Notes under the pieces: model-generated
What the model saw: only the letters and a program-made list of their open reading frames with translations
Told to the model about the DNA's origin: nothing
The model's database searches: none
Source of the DNA: Elmis aenea
Taxonomy: Eukaryota > Arthropoda > Insecta > Coleoptera > Elmidae
DNA: 64,000 nucleotides
Direction: 5' to 3'
NCBI GenBank assembly: GCA_947652605.1
Contig: OX393581.1
Span: forward strand, 24,546,788-24,610,787
Program-made: the position numbers and the translations under genes
In this document: piece by piece, positions 11,626-22,930 of the stretch
How positions within the stretch are numbered: position 1 is the stretch's first letter
Layout of the letters: each line of letters starts with the position of its first letter

Positions 11626-13590
11626 CTTTTATAAATGTTATTAGCGTTTAAAAGTTGTTCCATTATTGTTGTTTAAAGTAAGCTTGATGTCAAACAATAA
11701 TAAGAGATTATCATGTTGAATCTAATAACAGAAACCAGTGATCTCATTTTTACAATTGACTGTATCGATGATTAAAAATTATGATAGTAATTGTGTTTAT
11801 GAGAAAAACCAACGATACTCAACATAATGTTGGTTTTTTCCTGTAAAATAAAACATAAGAATATCATGGCAAATAATTGATTCATAAAATATGTACATTG
11901 ATTTGTATATGTAAGTATTTTATATCATTTATTTTTGAAAACAGTTCCTTCACAAGCGTATGATTGTTTTTTCGTATTTAAATTTTAAAAGTGTAAGAAA
12001 CAATCACTGTGGCATTATGTTATACAAAGTATCGTAATAATACCTTGTAATTTCTCTAGATTAAGAACTACAAATAAATATTTTATGAACTTTATGTGTA
12101 TTAACGTTGTGTGTTAATAATTCAACGAATTTACAAAGGTTATTGTACTACAGTCATTGCAGTAGTTTGATTTTGCCTTAAGAAACACTGACTTCAGGTT
12201 ATTTTAGCATGTCGTAAACTAATTGAATTTTATTTTTAGTAAACATCTTTTTTTTAAAAGAAAATTCATGCGGGTTCGTATCTGTCGGTAGCTACTACCG
12301 AAGAAATTGGAGTCTTGAAACTGCTTAAGCATTTGCCAATGAGATCCTTCACAAAAAAAGATAATCGATTTTTATTTAAGCAGGCTTATCTTAATTAAAG
12401 AGATCATTTATTTGCAGACGCCTTTTGTATAAAGCTTTAAAATCGTATAATTCTATTAAGCAAGTTTACCCTTAAACTTTACTTTAATAAGTATTTAACT
12501 TCAATTTTCATATTACAGCAGTTGTTCTAAATAAATTTTCTTTTAGCTGGAAGTTTACCAGGAATAACTTTTTCGCAATGACTGTAGTAATAGGATATTA
12601 CGAAATATGTTTTTTTTTCTCCGCCATAATTTACAGAACATCACATTTCGAAGTGGTATTGGATGCATCAAGCTTGATTGTGGTAATTATTAAGTGAATT
12701 GTTTTTAGAAATGAATATGGAATGAGTATCATTGCTTAAGCTGTAAATAGAAATGCGCCAATACTAATTAGTGCATGATTAAATTACATTTTTAATATGT
12801 ACATGTTAGTTTTCTGTGTAACAACGGCATAATATCTTGTGACTTGGGTTTTCAAGAAAGCAATAATGTGAAAATCGACTGTTGGTTATATTGGCTTCAG
12901 ATATAAAGATGCTTTTATTAAAAATGATTCTAGGTTGTCGACGTTTTTGTGGCTAAGTTCTTAGTTCGTTGTTTTTTTTTCTTATTTATAATAACGTCGC
13001 TATCAATTTCCAGAAGTGCTTTTTTGATTTGATGCTATTAAACTTTTTTTGCTTAGGTTTTTCTTACCTTCAGAGTTTATATACGATTTTAGATAGTATA
13101 AAGCTAAACAATTTTTGCAACGTGGATTTGAAGTTTTGTCTAAAAACTATTTTAAAAAGTAAAAGTAATAAGGATACCAAATAGTTATTTATGTACCAAG
13201 ACAGTAAAGTTCGACTTTTTATCACGAGTGTGGATATTATTTGCCGAGACGAAGTCGGGGCAAATCACGCGAGTGATAAAAAGGAACTTTATTGCCGAGG
13301 TGCACATTACATTTTTCCGCAATCGTCAAAGAAATAGCGAAAAATCAAGCAAATACATAAAGTTTTACTTCATTGTCAGATTCTTATTCTTCTGTCAAAT
13401 GTATCTTTGAACAAAAGCACGCCCAACTTTTCTAAATTCAACCAATTTTACTTTTTTACTGCCTAGGCAGTAAACATTATTATTACAACCGCTTTTGGGT
13501 AGTGACGATTGCAGAAAAAAGTAATTAAATATACCTACTTTTAAGCATCACTTTGTTATAGGAAGCATTATGTATGATTTTTTTTACCGT
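11626..13590. other. 3' flank of receptor paralogue 1; no other gene
   Basis: Candidate polyadenylation signal AATAAA at 11847-11852, about 220 bp after the stop. A short inverted repeat, GAAAAACCAAC / GTTGGTTTTTTC (11803-11840), could fold in the 3' UTR. Further right, a hairpin at about 13211-13289 (CTTTTTATCAC with its complement; also TTTGCC / GGCAAA inside) resembles a MITE end. Nothing else recognised. Confidence 0.5.
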
Positions 13591-13599
13591 GTTCAAATC

Positions 13600-14312
13600 C
13601 ATGTCCGGGACATTCTTCGCCCACAATTCTTCGCCCATAATTCTTCGCCCACAATTCTTCGCCTACACAATTCTTCACCGCCACAATTCTTCGCTGCCAC
13701 AATTCTTCGCCGACAATTCTTCGCCGACAATTCTTCGCAGACAATTTTTCGCCTCCACAATTCTTCGCCCACAATTCTTCGCCTACACAATTCTTCACTG
13801 CCACAATTCTTCGCTGCCACAATTTTTCGCCGCATACAAGCATATCACATTTGTTTGTAAATGTGATGGTTTTTATTTATAACGTAATTTTTACAGACTA
13901 TTTTGGTTAGGTTAGATTAGGTCGAGTCAGGTTAATTTAATTTTTATTCATACTATAATAACATAAACATGATTAAAAATCACAACATACGCTATTTATG
14001 TAGCAATTTTTAAAGTATTAATATACAAGAAACAACTTTAGGCTCTTGTAAATAATCTGTAAAAATTACGTTACAAATAAAATTTGTGATATGCTTGTAT
14101 GCGGCGAAAAATTGTGGCAGCGAAGAATTGTGGCGGCGAAGAATTGTGGCGGTGAAGAATTGTGGCGGCGAAGAATTGTGGCGGCGAAGAATTGTGGCGG
14201 CGAAGAATTGTGGTGACGAAGAATTGTGGTGGCGAAGAATTGTGGTGGCGAAGAATTGTGGGCGAAGAATTGTGGAGGCGAAGAATTGTGGGCGAAGAAC
14301 GTTCTTAGACCC
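13600..14312. mobile_element. Foldback-like element with minisatellite inverted ends (FB copy 2)
   Basis: About 713 bp between perfect 9-bp duplications GTTCAAATC (13591-13599 and 14313-14321). The left array (13606-13832) has about fifteen units with core AATTCTTCGCC; the right array (14100-14300) has about twelve to thirteen in reverse complement. Inside the arrays the pair CATACAAGCATATCAC... and its complement matches FB copy 1. The unique core (GGTTAGGTTAG..., CATACTATAATAAC...) is the same as in copy 1 but in the opposite orientation. Frames through the arrays on both strands are repeat translations only. Confidence 0.9.
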
Positions 14313-14321
14313 GTTCAAATC

Positions 14322-16010
14322 AACGTCGCTAAATACAGTTTAATACAAGAAAATAGATGTGTAATACCACTCTGAATTTTAGTTTTTTACCGCATAAATG
14401 TTGATTTTGTTACAGCTTTAAGGGAATTGCATGGTTTTAAAACTTGATTTTGTTGTGTTTAATTTGTAATTCTGAATTTTAATAATCCTATTTATTTTTA
14501 GTTATTTCCTACCGATACTGTTTGCTGAAGATGTCGTTCTTAGAAATGCTGTTTTCTGAAAAAGTTGTTTCCTTAATGTGCTGTTTCCTCAGTTTCCTGG
14601 AGGGAATATTATAGTCCTGCCGATATTTGACGGGGAGCACGATTGTAAATATGATAAATATGTACAAGGTTAGTTTTTGAGATTCGCGCGAAGCTTCAAG
14701 AATACGCCGGTATAGATTAACTGTTAAAATAAATAATTGATTGATTGATATTTAATTTCCATTTTAAAGCTTGGTTTTTGCTTTATTTCATTGTTTTTAC
14801 GAAAAGTAAACGTTCAATAATTTCCTTTATGTATTAAGCATTCAAGTGGGGCCTCGATACAATTGCCTTAGTGCTTTTTTCGATACATTGTGTTCGGTAA
14901 TAGAGGAAAACTCGTAGTTTTTCGGTATCATAAACGTATAGGCTGGTGGTTTATTTCCAATATTATTCAAACCACGTACAACTTTGTACATAATAACTTT
15001 CACCACTCGCATACACTGACGGTTCAATTCATTCATGCGAGTAGATTGAATTTGAAAACAGAAACTTTGCTAGAGGTGAGACGATAACACGAACGCTTGT
15101 GGAATTAAACGTGCATAAAATAATTTTATATTAGACACACACACTACTTAATCATGTCAGCATGTGGTTTTCAAAAAGCTGTTACCTTCATCGTTGTGAG
15201 CTGTTGAAATTAATGAAAATTGAGAAAACCACGACAAAATTATCTACTTAGTAGAAAACTTATTATCGTGTACTATAATTAAACTAAAGATAACTAATTT
15301 AGTAATTTTACCACTCACCTTTGGCTGTATACACGATAAAACTCAGCAAATAACTAATGATTTAATTTAAAATTGTGTACGCTTACAAGAATTTTTGCAA
15401 GTTTTGTATTTATTAAACGAATTTATAATAAAATTTTGTGCTTCCCTAAGGATTTGTCGGTTTTTGCTGAAAATCATGCCGCGGTCTTAATGTGTAGTAT
15501 TTTTAGTTAGTTATTTTAGTTTCTCTCAGCAATATAATGCCTGAAAAGCTACAATAATTAAACAGAATAGCCCTCGTTTGAAAAAGTAACGCGAGATAAG
15601 GGCTAATTAATGAAAAGTAATTCATTAGTTGCAGCGAGCCTTTTGCAAATATAAATCGAGCTAAACCTCTAAGCGTATTCTTTTTTATTTACTTTTTATA
15701 CCAAAAAAAGTTTGCTATGTTCTGATTTATTACTCTGTAATCTTTAAGCCAGGTTTTGTTTACATTTTTCTGAAACCCTCATTTGTTCTCTTATTTATAT
15801 TATTATTATGTATTCTTATATTATTAAAGGCACAATACTAAGTTACACACCATAGTTCTTTTTAAATTTCGAAAAGCTGTAAAAAATTGCTTTAGACCCC
15901 TTAAGAACAAATTTAAGATGGAAATGTATTGCTAAGGGTGTACTTAAAAAGTCTAGAATTATTAAGACCAGTGCAAAACTTTTGGACTTTTACCTAGAAA
16001 AAATGCAAGG
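14322..16010. other. No recognisable gene
   Basis: AT-rich intergenic sequence between the two convergent receptor genes. No supported coding or repeat feature. Confidence 0.4.
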
Positions 16011-16014
16011 TTTA

Positions 16015-17360
16015 AAACTTTTTACAACAAAAGATGAAAGTCCAGTTTTTTTCGTAAGGTGAGATTTATCCACGAGCCGCGAAGCGGCGAGTGAGCAAAT
16101 ATCACGAACGAAAAAAACTCATTTCATCTCGAGTCGTAAATGCTATTTTTTCTACTAATTTAAAATTATATTATAGAACGAACGTTTACGTAAACGAACT
16201 AAATGACAATTAATTATTATGTGTATAAACACAGTATGGGTATAAAATATTAATTAATCATTTCATTTCCATAGCGACACCACCACACTGACATCTCATG
16301 ACTGACATTGACAGAAAAAAATTATAATCTGCAAACGAAATATATTTAATAGATATTAATTTTTTTACCATTCTTAGGCTTTTATATAAAATGGTAGATA
16401 CCTACATTAAAATTCAATTATTTGATAAGAATATTAACGCAATTTTAGTTTATTATGAGTTTAAGCTAAAAAAAATAATCGTTAATTTTACTATTTGCTT
16501 TTGACATTGACATTGACATTGAAATTATTTTCGCCACTAGTGGCTAAATAGTATATTGTGTATTAAGAGCGGAAGTGACACTTTTGTGCTTAAAGGCGTA
16601 AGTTGCTGCGTAAGGCCGTGGTTACAGTACAGCCGTATTTGCGCGATGGGCTTCGCGCGTATACGGTCGTATACGCGCGAATCAAAGAAACCAATGCAAG
16701 CATATGAGAGTGGTTTCGAGCGAATTCTCGCTTGTAGTGTAACCGCTCTTATATGCTTGCATTGGTTTGTTTCAGTCGCGCGAATACGGACGCGTACGCG
16801 CGAAGCTCATTCGCGCGAATACGCTTGTAATGAAAACGCACACTGAGCCGTCAGGCGAACGCTCCATACTATTTTTTATACGCCCGGTATTGAAAGACTG
16901 ATTTTTCACCAATTTATTTTGATATTTCGTACACTACTATTGACTATCTGTGGGCGCTTGCTGTTAGTTGTTTGGTTGTAGTACGTCAGTTGTCAGTTGT
17001 AATACCATTAAAACTATTCACAATGATTAAGCAATAGAAACTATTTTTAATCTTTAATACTAAAAAAATCACAACGAAACTTGTTTTGTTCACTATATTT
17101 TGTAAAGTAATAAGTACATTTATCGAATGTTATGAAGTTTATTCATTAAACCTGTCAATTCGTAGATTTACTTTCCGCTCTAGAACGGCAATGAAGTTTT
17201 TCTGCACGCTCATCGGCAAACGTCAAGTTTCTGTCACGAGTTGACAGTTAGAAAATCAGTCTTTCAATGGCGGTCGTACAAAAATTAACTTTCGCCGCTA
17301 GTGTAAAAAAGTAAAACTTCATGTAGGGTAGGCAGTGAGAAAATGACAACTTTCATATAC
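16015..17360. mobile_element. Repeat family G, copy 1 (interrupted)
   Basis: ATGAAAGTCCAGTTTTTTTC at about 16033, the TTCATCTCGAGTCGTAAATG segment and the TTTCATTTCCATAGCGACAC segment all recur, in reverse complement, at 58515-59005. In this copy the match stops at TTCGCCACTAGTG (about 16528) and resumes at TTCGCCGCTAGTG (about 17290) after roughly 750 bp of other sequence. It ends near GTAGGCAGTGAGAAAATGAC (about 17328). No coding capacity seen. Confidence 0.7.
16609..16852. repeat. CG-rich foldback element
   Basis: Long imperfect inverted repeat. AAACCAATGCAAGCATATGA pairs with a later copy reading TATATGCTTGCATTGGTTTG, and the outer arms are full of CGCGCGAATACG-type sequence. This is the most CpG-dense stretch of the window. 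The open frame over 16556-16846 follows the palindrome and has no protein-family motif. Confidence 0.8.
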
Positions 17361-18563
17361 ATAAGTAGAAAAAATATTTTAAGCCGTTTTTGAACAAAGG
17401 AAAGATAAAATTGCATTGCCTAGACTGCCTAGAGTGTCTTTAACATTTTTTAAATGTAAAAAGAACATTGTAAAACATTCGAATTTTTGCCAACAAATAA
17501 TGCAAGGTTTTGCATGGAACTTTTACAAAATTTCGACGGGTTGTTAAAAATTGTTTTATGCCGTTTTTGAACAACATATTCATAAAAATTTATTAACCAA
17601 TAAGGCATCTGTAATATTTTCAGATAACGTAAAGACTGTTAGAAAACTTGAAAATTTTTGCTAAATAAAAATGCAAAGTTACCTATTATCTATGCCTTTA
17701 AAATTGGTGATAGGCTGGTCGTTCCAACATTTTAAAACATTTCGGGTTATATACCAGTTTAAAAGGACACATTAACATTGTTTCGGTAATATAATCATAT
17801 TAGAGCAAGAATTCATTTAAAATTCAACTTTTATGACTTTATTCAGCGGTAAAAATGCGAACTAAACCATTTCGCAGCTCGGCGCTCAACTATACATACA
17901 CAAATTACGGTGCAATTAATTAAATTTTAAACTGTTTTGACGCTGAATATTGCAAGTGAAGCCTAAAAGCCTCTATTAACCCTTTTAGGTCATACAAGCA
18001 GTGGTTGTCCTGTTTAACGACAACATTACTAATAAAAACGACGACTATCAGCAGTTATGGAATTGAATTAAACAAATTCAAGGGTTAGTATTTTGTACTT
18101 AAACTTGCAAAAACACAAAAAAAAGAGTTTATAATAAGTCTTTTAAAATGATTTGCGTGGTTAAAACGTCACAGCCGACGTAATGTTATTTTTAAATTAG
18201 CTTTTTTTGTGCGTTTTAATGCTAAAAATATCAATTACTTGTTTGTTCATAGAGATCAAATCGTATCATATTTCTATTGAAGTATTGTATCACGGCTTTA
18301 GAAATCTCGTTTCGATAACACGCAAAACTTTGTAAACAGTTTCTTTTAAATAACAGTATACACAGCACGTGTACATTCAGAGTTTAATGTAATAACAGGT
18401 ATTGTACTATTACACAACAAAAACTCATGCTCTTATTAAGCTCAAGTAAGTTTATCTGATACTTTAAAAGTATTAACTTTGGTAAAAAAATATCTTCAAA
18501 TGACTGATCACTTAATTTCCCAACAAAAATCGTGCTACAGCCACAAAATCATTTTATGTTATA
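17361..18563. other. No recognisable gene
   Basis: AT-rich sequence. No supported coding or repeat boundary. Confidence 0.4.
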
Positions 18564-19265
18564 CAGGGTGAAGAATGGGATCACGCAACATAGTAATTTC
18601 AGTGGTAAAATTTTAAAAGATGTATAATATCTCCCCTAATTATTTTAGAAAAAAAAGTGCATTAAAGTTATGCAATTTTCTCAATTTTCAGTCTTGCTTT
18701 ATCCATATCGCCTATCTACCCCTACGGGTGTAAGGCATTGGATGGAGTTGAGTTTTCATTTGTTGAAGTCTTCCATATCTTCCTCCATTCTCTTCTGTTT
18801 TGAATCTTATTCCCTACATCCTCCCACTTCATTTCTCTTCTGTCAAGTGCTTGTTTTACTTCTTCCTGGCACCTTTTCCTTGGTCTACCTCGATATCTTT
18901 TTGGTACTTCTCGCTTCAAATACTTTTTTTGTTAGTCTTGTGTTGTCCATACGTTTAACATGTCCTAATCATCGCAGTGTTCCTTCTTCTATTTTATTTC
19001 TTATTGATCTCACATTTAAATTTTCTCTGTGTGTTGTATTTCTAATTTTGCTCAATTTGGTTTTATGTTCTATTCTTCTCAGAAATCTCATCTCGGTTGC
19101 TTTTAAAGCCAAAATTCATATTCATTACATTTGTAGACACAGAATTTTTACCCTACAAAAAACCTAAATGCATTTTTTGTCTAAAACAATTAGGGGAGAT
19201 ATTATACAACTTTTAACATTTTACCATTGAAATTACTACATTGCGTGATCCAATTCTACACCCTG
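18564..19265. mobile_element. CAGGGTG element with inverted ends enclosing a LINE tail
   Basis: Inverted termini of about 90 bp: CAGGGTGAAGAATGGGATCA on the left and the complement of CAGGGTGTAGAATTGGATCA on the right, continuing to ATAATATCTCCCCTAATT on both sides, flanked by TA (18562-18563 and 19266-19267). The interior is a LINE 3' fragment in antisense. Confidence 0.85.
18690..19160 (-). pseudogene. LINE reverse transcriptase C-terminal fragment
   Basis: On the minus strand the order is EMRFLRRIEHKTKLSKIRN, then NVRSIRNKIEEGTLR.LGHV, RMDNTRLTKKVFEA, and after a frame change KRYRGRPRKRCQEEVKQ with ...NRREWRKIW at the end. This is the usual C-terminus of insect RTE/CR1-like LINEs, related in kind to the 500-1560 remnant. 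There is no catalytic domain. It is wholly enclosed by the inverted ends of the 18564-19265 element. Confidence 0.8.
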
Positions 19266-19267
19266 TA

Positions 19268-21330
19268 TAGTGTAATTAACTTGTAAACGAAATAAAAAAG
19301 CTCATAAAAACTTTGTCAGTCATGTACACTCTTCTACATTCGTTTTTTAACAGTACGTAAAATAGTCGACTCAATAAAACACACTAATAACATTCCTTGC
19401 CTGTAAAGTATTTCATTACTAATCAAAAAGATACAAAGATTTTCGTTTACTTGTAATTTAACGAATCCAATGATTTCGTTAAGTGTTCCGTGGGTAGTAA
19501 AAGAAAAAGTAAAACTTTATTTGTCGTAAACGCGTAAATACCGTGGCAGTATAAAACGGAAAGAAAAGCCTTTTAATATATTCGGCTAAATCGTTGCAGG
19601 AATGATGTAGTTTTTCGTATTATGAAATTTATATGTTTTTTTGTAAGAGTTTAGTACGTATGATTTTCAGTGGGACTTCTGAAGTTTGTAATAATATTGC
19701 AGTTTCAGGTTAACTGAAAGGTATTGTTTAATGTTAATGTAATGTAGTTTATTTCAACGATTTTTCCATGAAAACCGCTTTAATAATAAAACATTATCAT
19801 GTTACCAAAATTGAAATTGTTGTATTATGGTAATTAAGTCTAAGAAAGCTGTGTAACAAAAGCAATGATTCTAAAAAGGCATTAATATTTAAGGACAATT
19901 AGTTATTAACTGTTTCCGTTAAACTTAGCATAAAAAAATAGTCCTGTATAAAGTTTTCCTTGTTTGAACACTTGGGAGTTATGTCGCACCACTTTCATTC
20001 ACTAACAAGAAGTTAGAAGTTGTTTACAATTCCCTTGAATATTATAAGCCAATTCGATTTACTTTTTAGGACATTGAACTTAAAATCCATGCATTATGTT
20101 GCAATAAGGAAGATATTTCATATTGAACCTGGGAATAATCGAGGGGTAATAAAACTTTTTGGCATCGCATAGTTTGTGTTATTTGCAGTTTCTTACAGTT
20201 TGTTTTTATTTAACATCATTTAGCATTGTTAGTCTGTAAATATAAAACGTGGAACAATCTGGCCACACAATACTTGATTTAAATTAAGAATGTTTATTCT
20301 TGCGGAGCACAACTTTTTAAGATTGAAATTGCGAAATTTTGGCGTAAAAACCATTATCCTTCAATTTCCTGTAAGCGTCTACTTTTGTTTTACAAAGCTT
20401 CTTTTTGTCCTTGCGGCTATAATAACGCTTTAAGAAAATATCAAAGCTTTAGCAAATGCACGATAATTGCCTGAATAATGTATAAGTGAGTAATTATTAT
20501 TAAGATTAAGCTTGTAACTCGCTTTTCATCCACCCACGCTGAGGGTGTTAATATATTATTCCGCGTGAAGTGTGCAAAGCAAAAGTTCTTATATCATGAA
20601 TTGATCAAAAATTCGTCTCATATTTTCTTAATGAAATTGAGACACCTACTTTTATATTGAAATGAAGCTTTATTAAACAGTACGTAACCCATGATTTTGT
20701 GGTACTTTGGTCTATCTTCAGGTAGTTTCAAAATATTTTCTTGAAATTATAATACTTACTACAAAATAAAGTTCTTACTTCTCAAAAAAAAATTATGGAT
20801 AAAAACATAACTAAATTTTGAAAATTAAAATTTTACATGTAAATCTTAAGGCCCCTAAGTAAATGATAATTTAAAACTTTAACTAACAAAACCGTACAAG
20901 TTTAGAATCGCATATGACTAGCTTATAGTTCATTTACAAAAAACGTACGAGCTTTTTGATCTACCGATTAGCGCACTTGTTCAGCCAAATTATCTGTGTC
21001 AAAAACCACTGATTTATGTTTGTAATAAACCCTGATGCATGCTAAATACCGAACTAATCTGTTTAAAAGCGTATATGAATTGCCAATTGGGTTTAACCAG
21101 ACCTAAATTAATTATACCCGATCTTGTAAATTGTGGCTCCAGGTTTAAAGCAATTTTTCAAAGAATTGTAACGCATTTTTTTCAGTTATTGATACGTTTT
21201 GATAAAGAATGATACTACAAAACACTTAACAAAAACGTTTAGCATTTTTTCTCATATCGACATGTCTGATGACTTAAAGTAACTGCAAACTGATCTGTAC
21301 TTCATATTTAAACTATTAACTATGAATCTA
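19268..21330. other. No recognisable gene
   Basis: AT-rich intergenic sequence without supported features. Confidence 0.4.
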
Positions 21331-22930
21331 TAAGCCAAAAGTATGGAAACTTTGCTGTAACGGAGCAAATACAAGTTTTATGAACAAAAATAGTTTTATA
21401 TACAGTGTAGCCAATTTTTAGCTACTTTTTAACATACACTACCATTTTTTTTTGGCCAACCGTGTGCAACTGACAGGCGTTTGTTATATTTTTTTAAATG
21501 GCAACCTCTAATTTTTTTACTTAAGTTGATAAAGAATGTTTTTCTTTTTTAAGAAAAAAACTAAAAAAGTTTCTTAGTGTTACATAAAAAATTCAAAATT
21601 TTAATTCAAAAAGCAAAAAAAAGTTTTAAACAAATATTTAAAAAAACAAACAAACAAAACATGCTCTTCTTCTTCTTCTTCTTCTTCTATCATTTGCCAA
21701 TTATTATTCATAACGTTGTGCTTTTGACAAGTATTGTACCCTGTTTTTCTGAAAATTCAAAGATTTTTTGAGATAAATTGGCAACGTCGCAAAAAAATGA
21801 AAAAAACAAAATACTGTCATATGGAGATTTTCTTGCTGAATTCGATTATGCAAAAATATACTGGGTGTTCAATTTAAAAAAAATACCTTTAGTGACGCCC
21901 CACTTTTATGAAACCCCCTGTATACTTGAAACAAATTTTAAAACATGCACGTCTAGAAATACTATAAGTTTCAATAAAATTTTTTTTTATTAAGTTGACA
22001 TTAAGGGCAATAATGGACTTTATCGCACTATTGGCGCACCCTGTATGTTAAATTAAATAGTAATTATTGACCGTTTACCGCAAGACAATGTTTTAACCTC
22101 TTTGAAAATTATCGTAAAGCATTTAATAGGTATTCAGCTGGTAAGTTTTGATATTCCCTTCGAATTCTATTTTTTAAATCTCTAATATTGTTTGGCCGCA
22201 TTTAGTATACTTTGTTTTTCAAGTAACCATACAAAAAATCAAGTCTGGTGAACGTGGGGGCCATTCAATAAACCCTTATCGTCCAATCTATCTATTTGGA
22301 AATGTTTCGTTAAGAAAATTTCTTACCCCCATACCAAAATGTGGTGGTGCTCTATTTTGCTGATACCAAATATTATTCATATCCGGGTAAATTTCTTGTA
22401 TGGCAGGTATATTGTTACTTTCCTAATAGTTGTACGTATCGTTTGAGCTTTAATATTCCGCCGATAAAAAAAGGTCCAATTACCTGTTGATTGACTATTT
22501 CTGTCCAAACTTTATTTTTTTCTGGAAACTGAGTATGAAGTTTTATTATCCTATGCGGATTACTGTTACACCAATATCGACAATTTTCAGAGAGGTTAGA
22601 ACATTGTTTTGCGGTAAACGGCCTACATTTGTTTTGTTTGTTAGTTTTGTTTGTGTCTGTGTTTTATCAAGACTTAATTTATTTTTAATTTTTTGTATAT
22701 ATTTGAATTAAAATTTGGAATTTTTCTCAAAATGTTTCTTATGTAAAACTAAGAAAATTTTATGGGGTTAAAAAAAGAACAACATTCTCTATAAATTAAA
22801 GTAAAAAAAATATAGGTTGCTATTTAAAAAAATGTAACAATTTGCCATACACTTTCTATATTAAACATGTTTTTATAAAACTGGTATTTACGTCGTTACA
22901 GTAGCGTTTCCACACTTTTGGCCTACCCTG
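21331..22930. mobile_element. Mariner-like element, family M copy 1
   Basis: Inverted ends of roughly 200 bp: GCCAAAAGTATGGAAAC on the left and the complement TTTCCACACTTTTGGC before TACCCTGTA on the right. They continue through TTTTATGAACA/TTTTTATAAAAC and GGCAACCT/AGGTTGC segments. The left CAGGG terminus is eroded. A transposase relic lies on the minus strand at 22130-22400. A (TTC)n microsatellite is at 21664-21688. Second copy at 47283-48822. Confidence 0.75.
22130..22400 (-). pseudogene. Mariner-type transposase relic (DDE domain)
   Basis: Reading minus: IWYQQNRAPPHFGMGVRNFL (about 22320-22370) followed by EWPPRSPDL (22240-22268). These are the usual flanks of the second and third catalytic acids in Tc1/mariner transposases. 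The Asp of the common QQDGAPPH motif is replaced (QQNRAPPH) and stops interrupt the frame, so the copy is dead. Confidence 0.85.

Noticed and set aside
13606..14300. Regularly spaced repeats that might suggest a CRISPR array
   Set aside because: Units of 14-17 bp with 1-4 base spacers, inverted at the other end, in a eukaryotic genome. Not a CRISPR.
16556..16846. 96-codon frame with Arg/Cys-rich product
   Set aside because: Lies on the CG-rich palindrome; composition is dictated by the inverted repeat and there is no family motif.
18670..19167. 165-codon plus-strand frame
   Set aside because: Antisense of the LINE C-terminal fragment (RGRPRKR motif on the minus strand).
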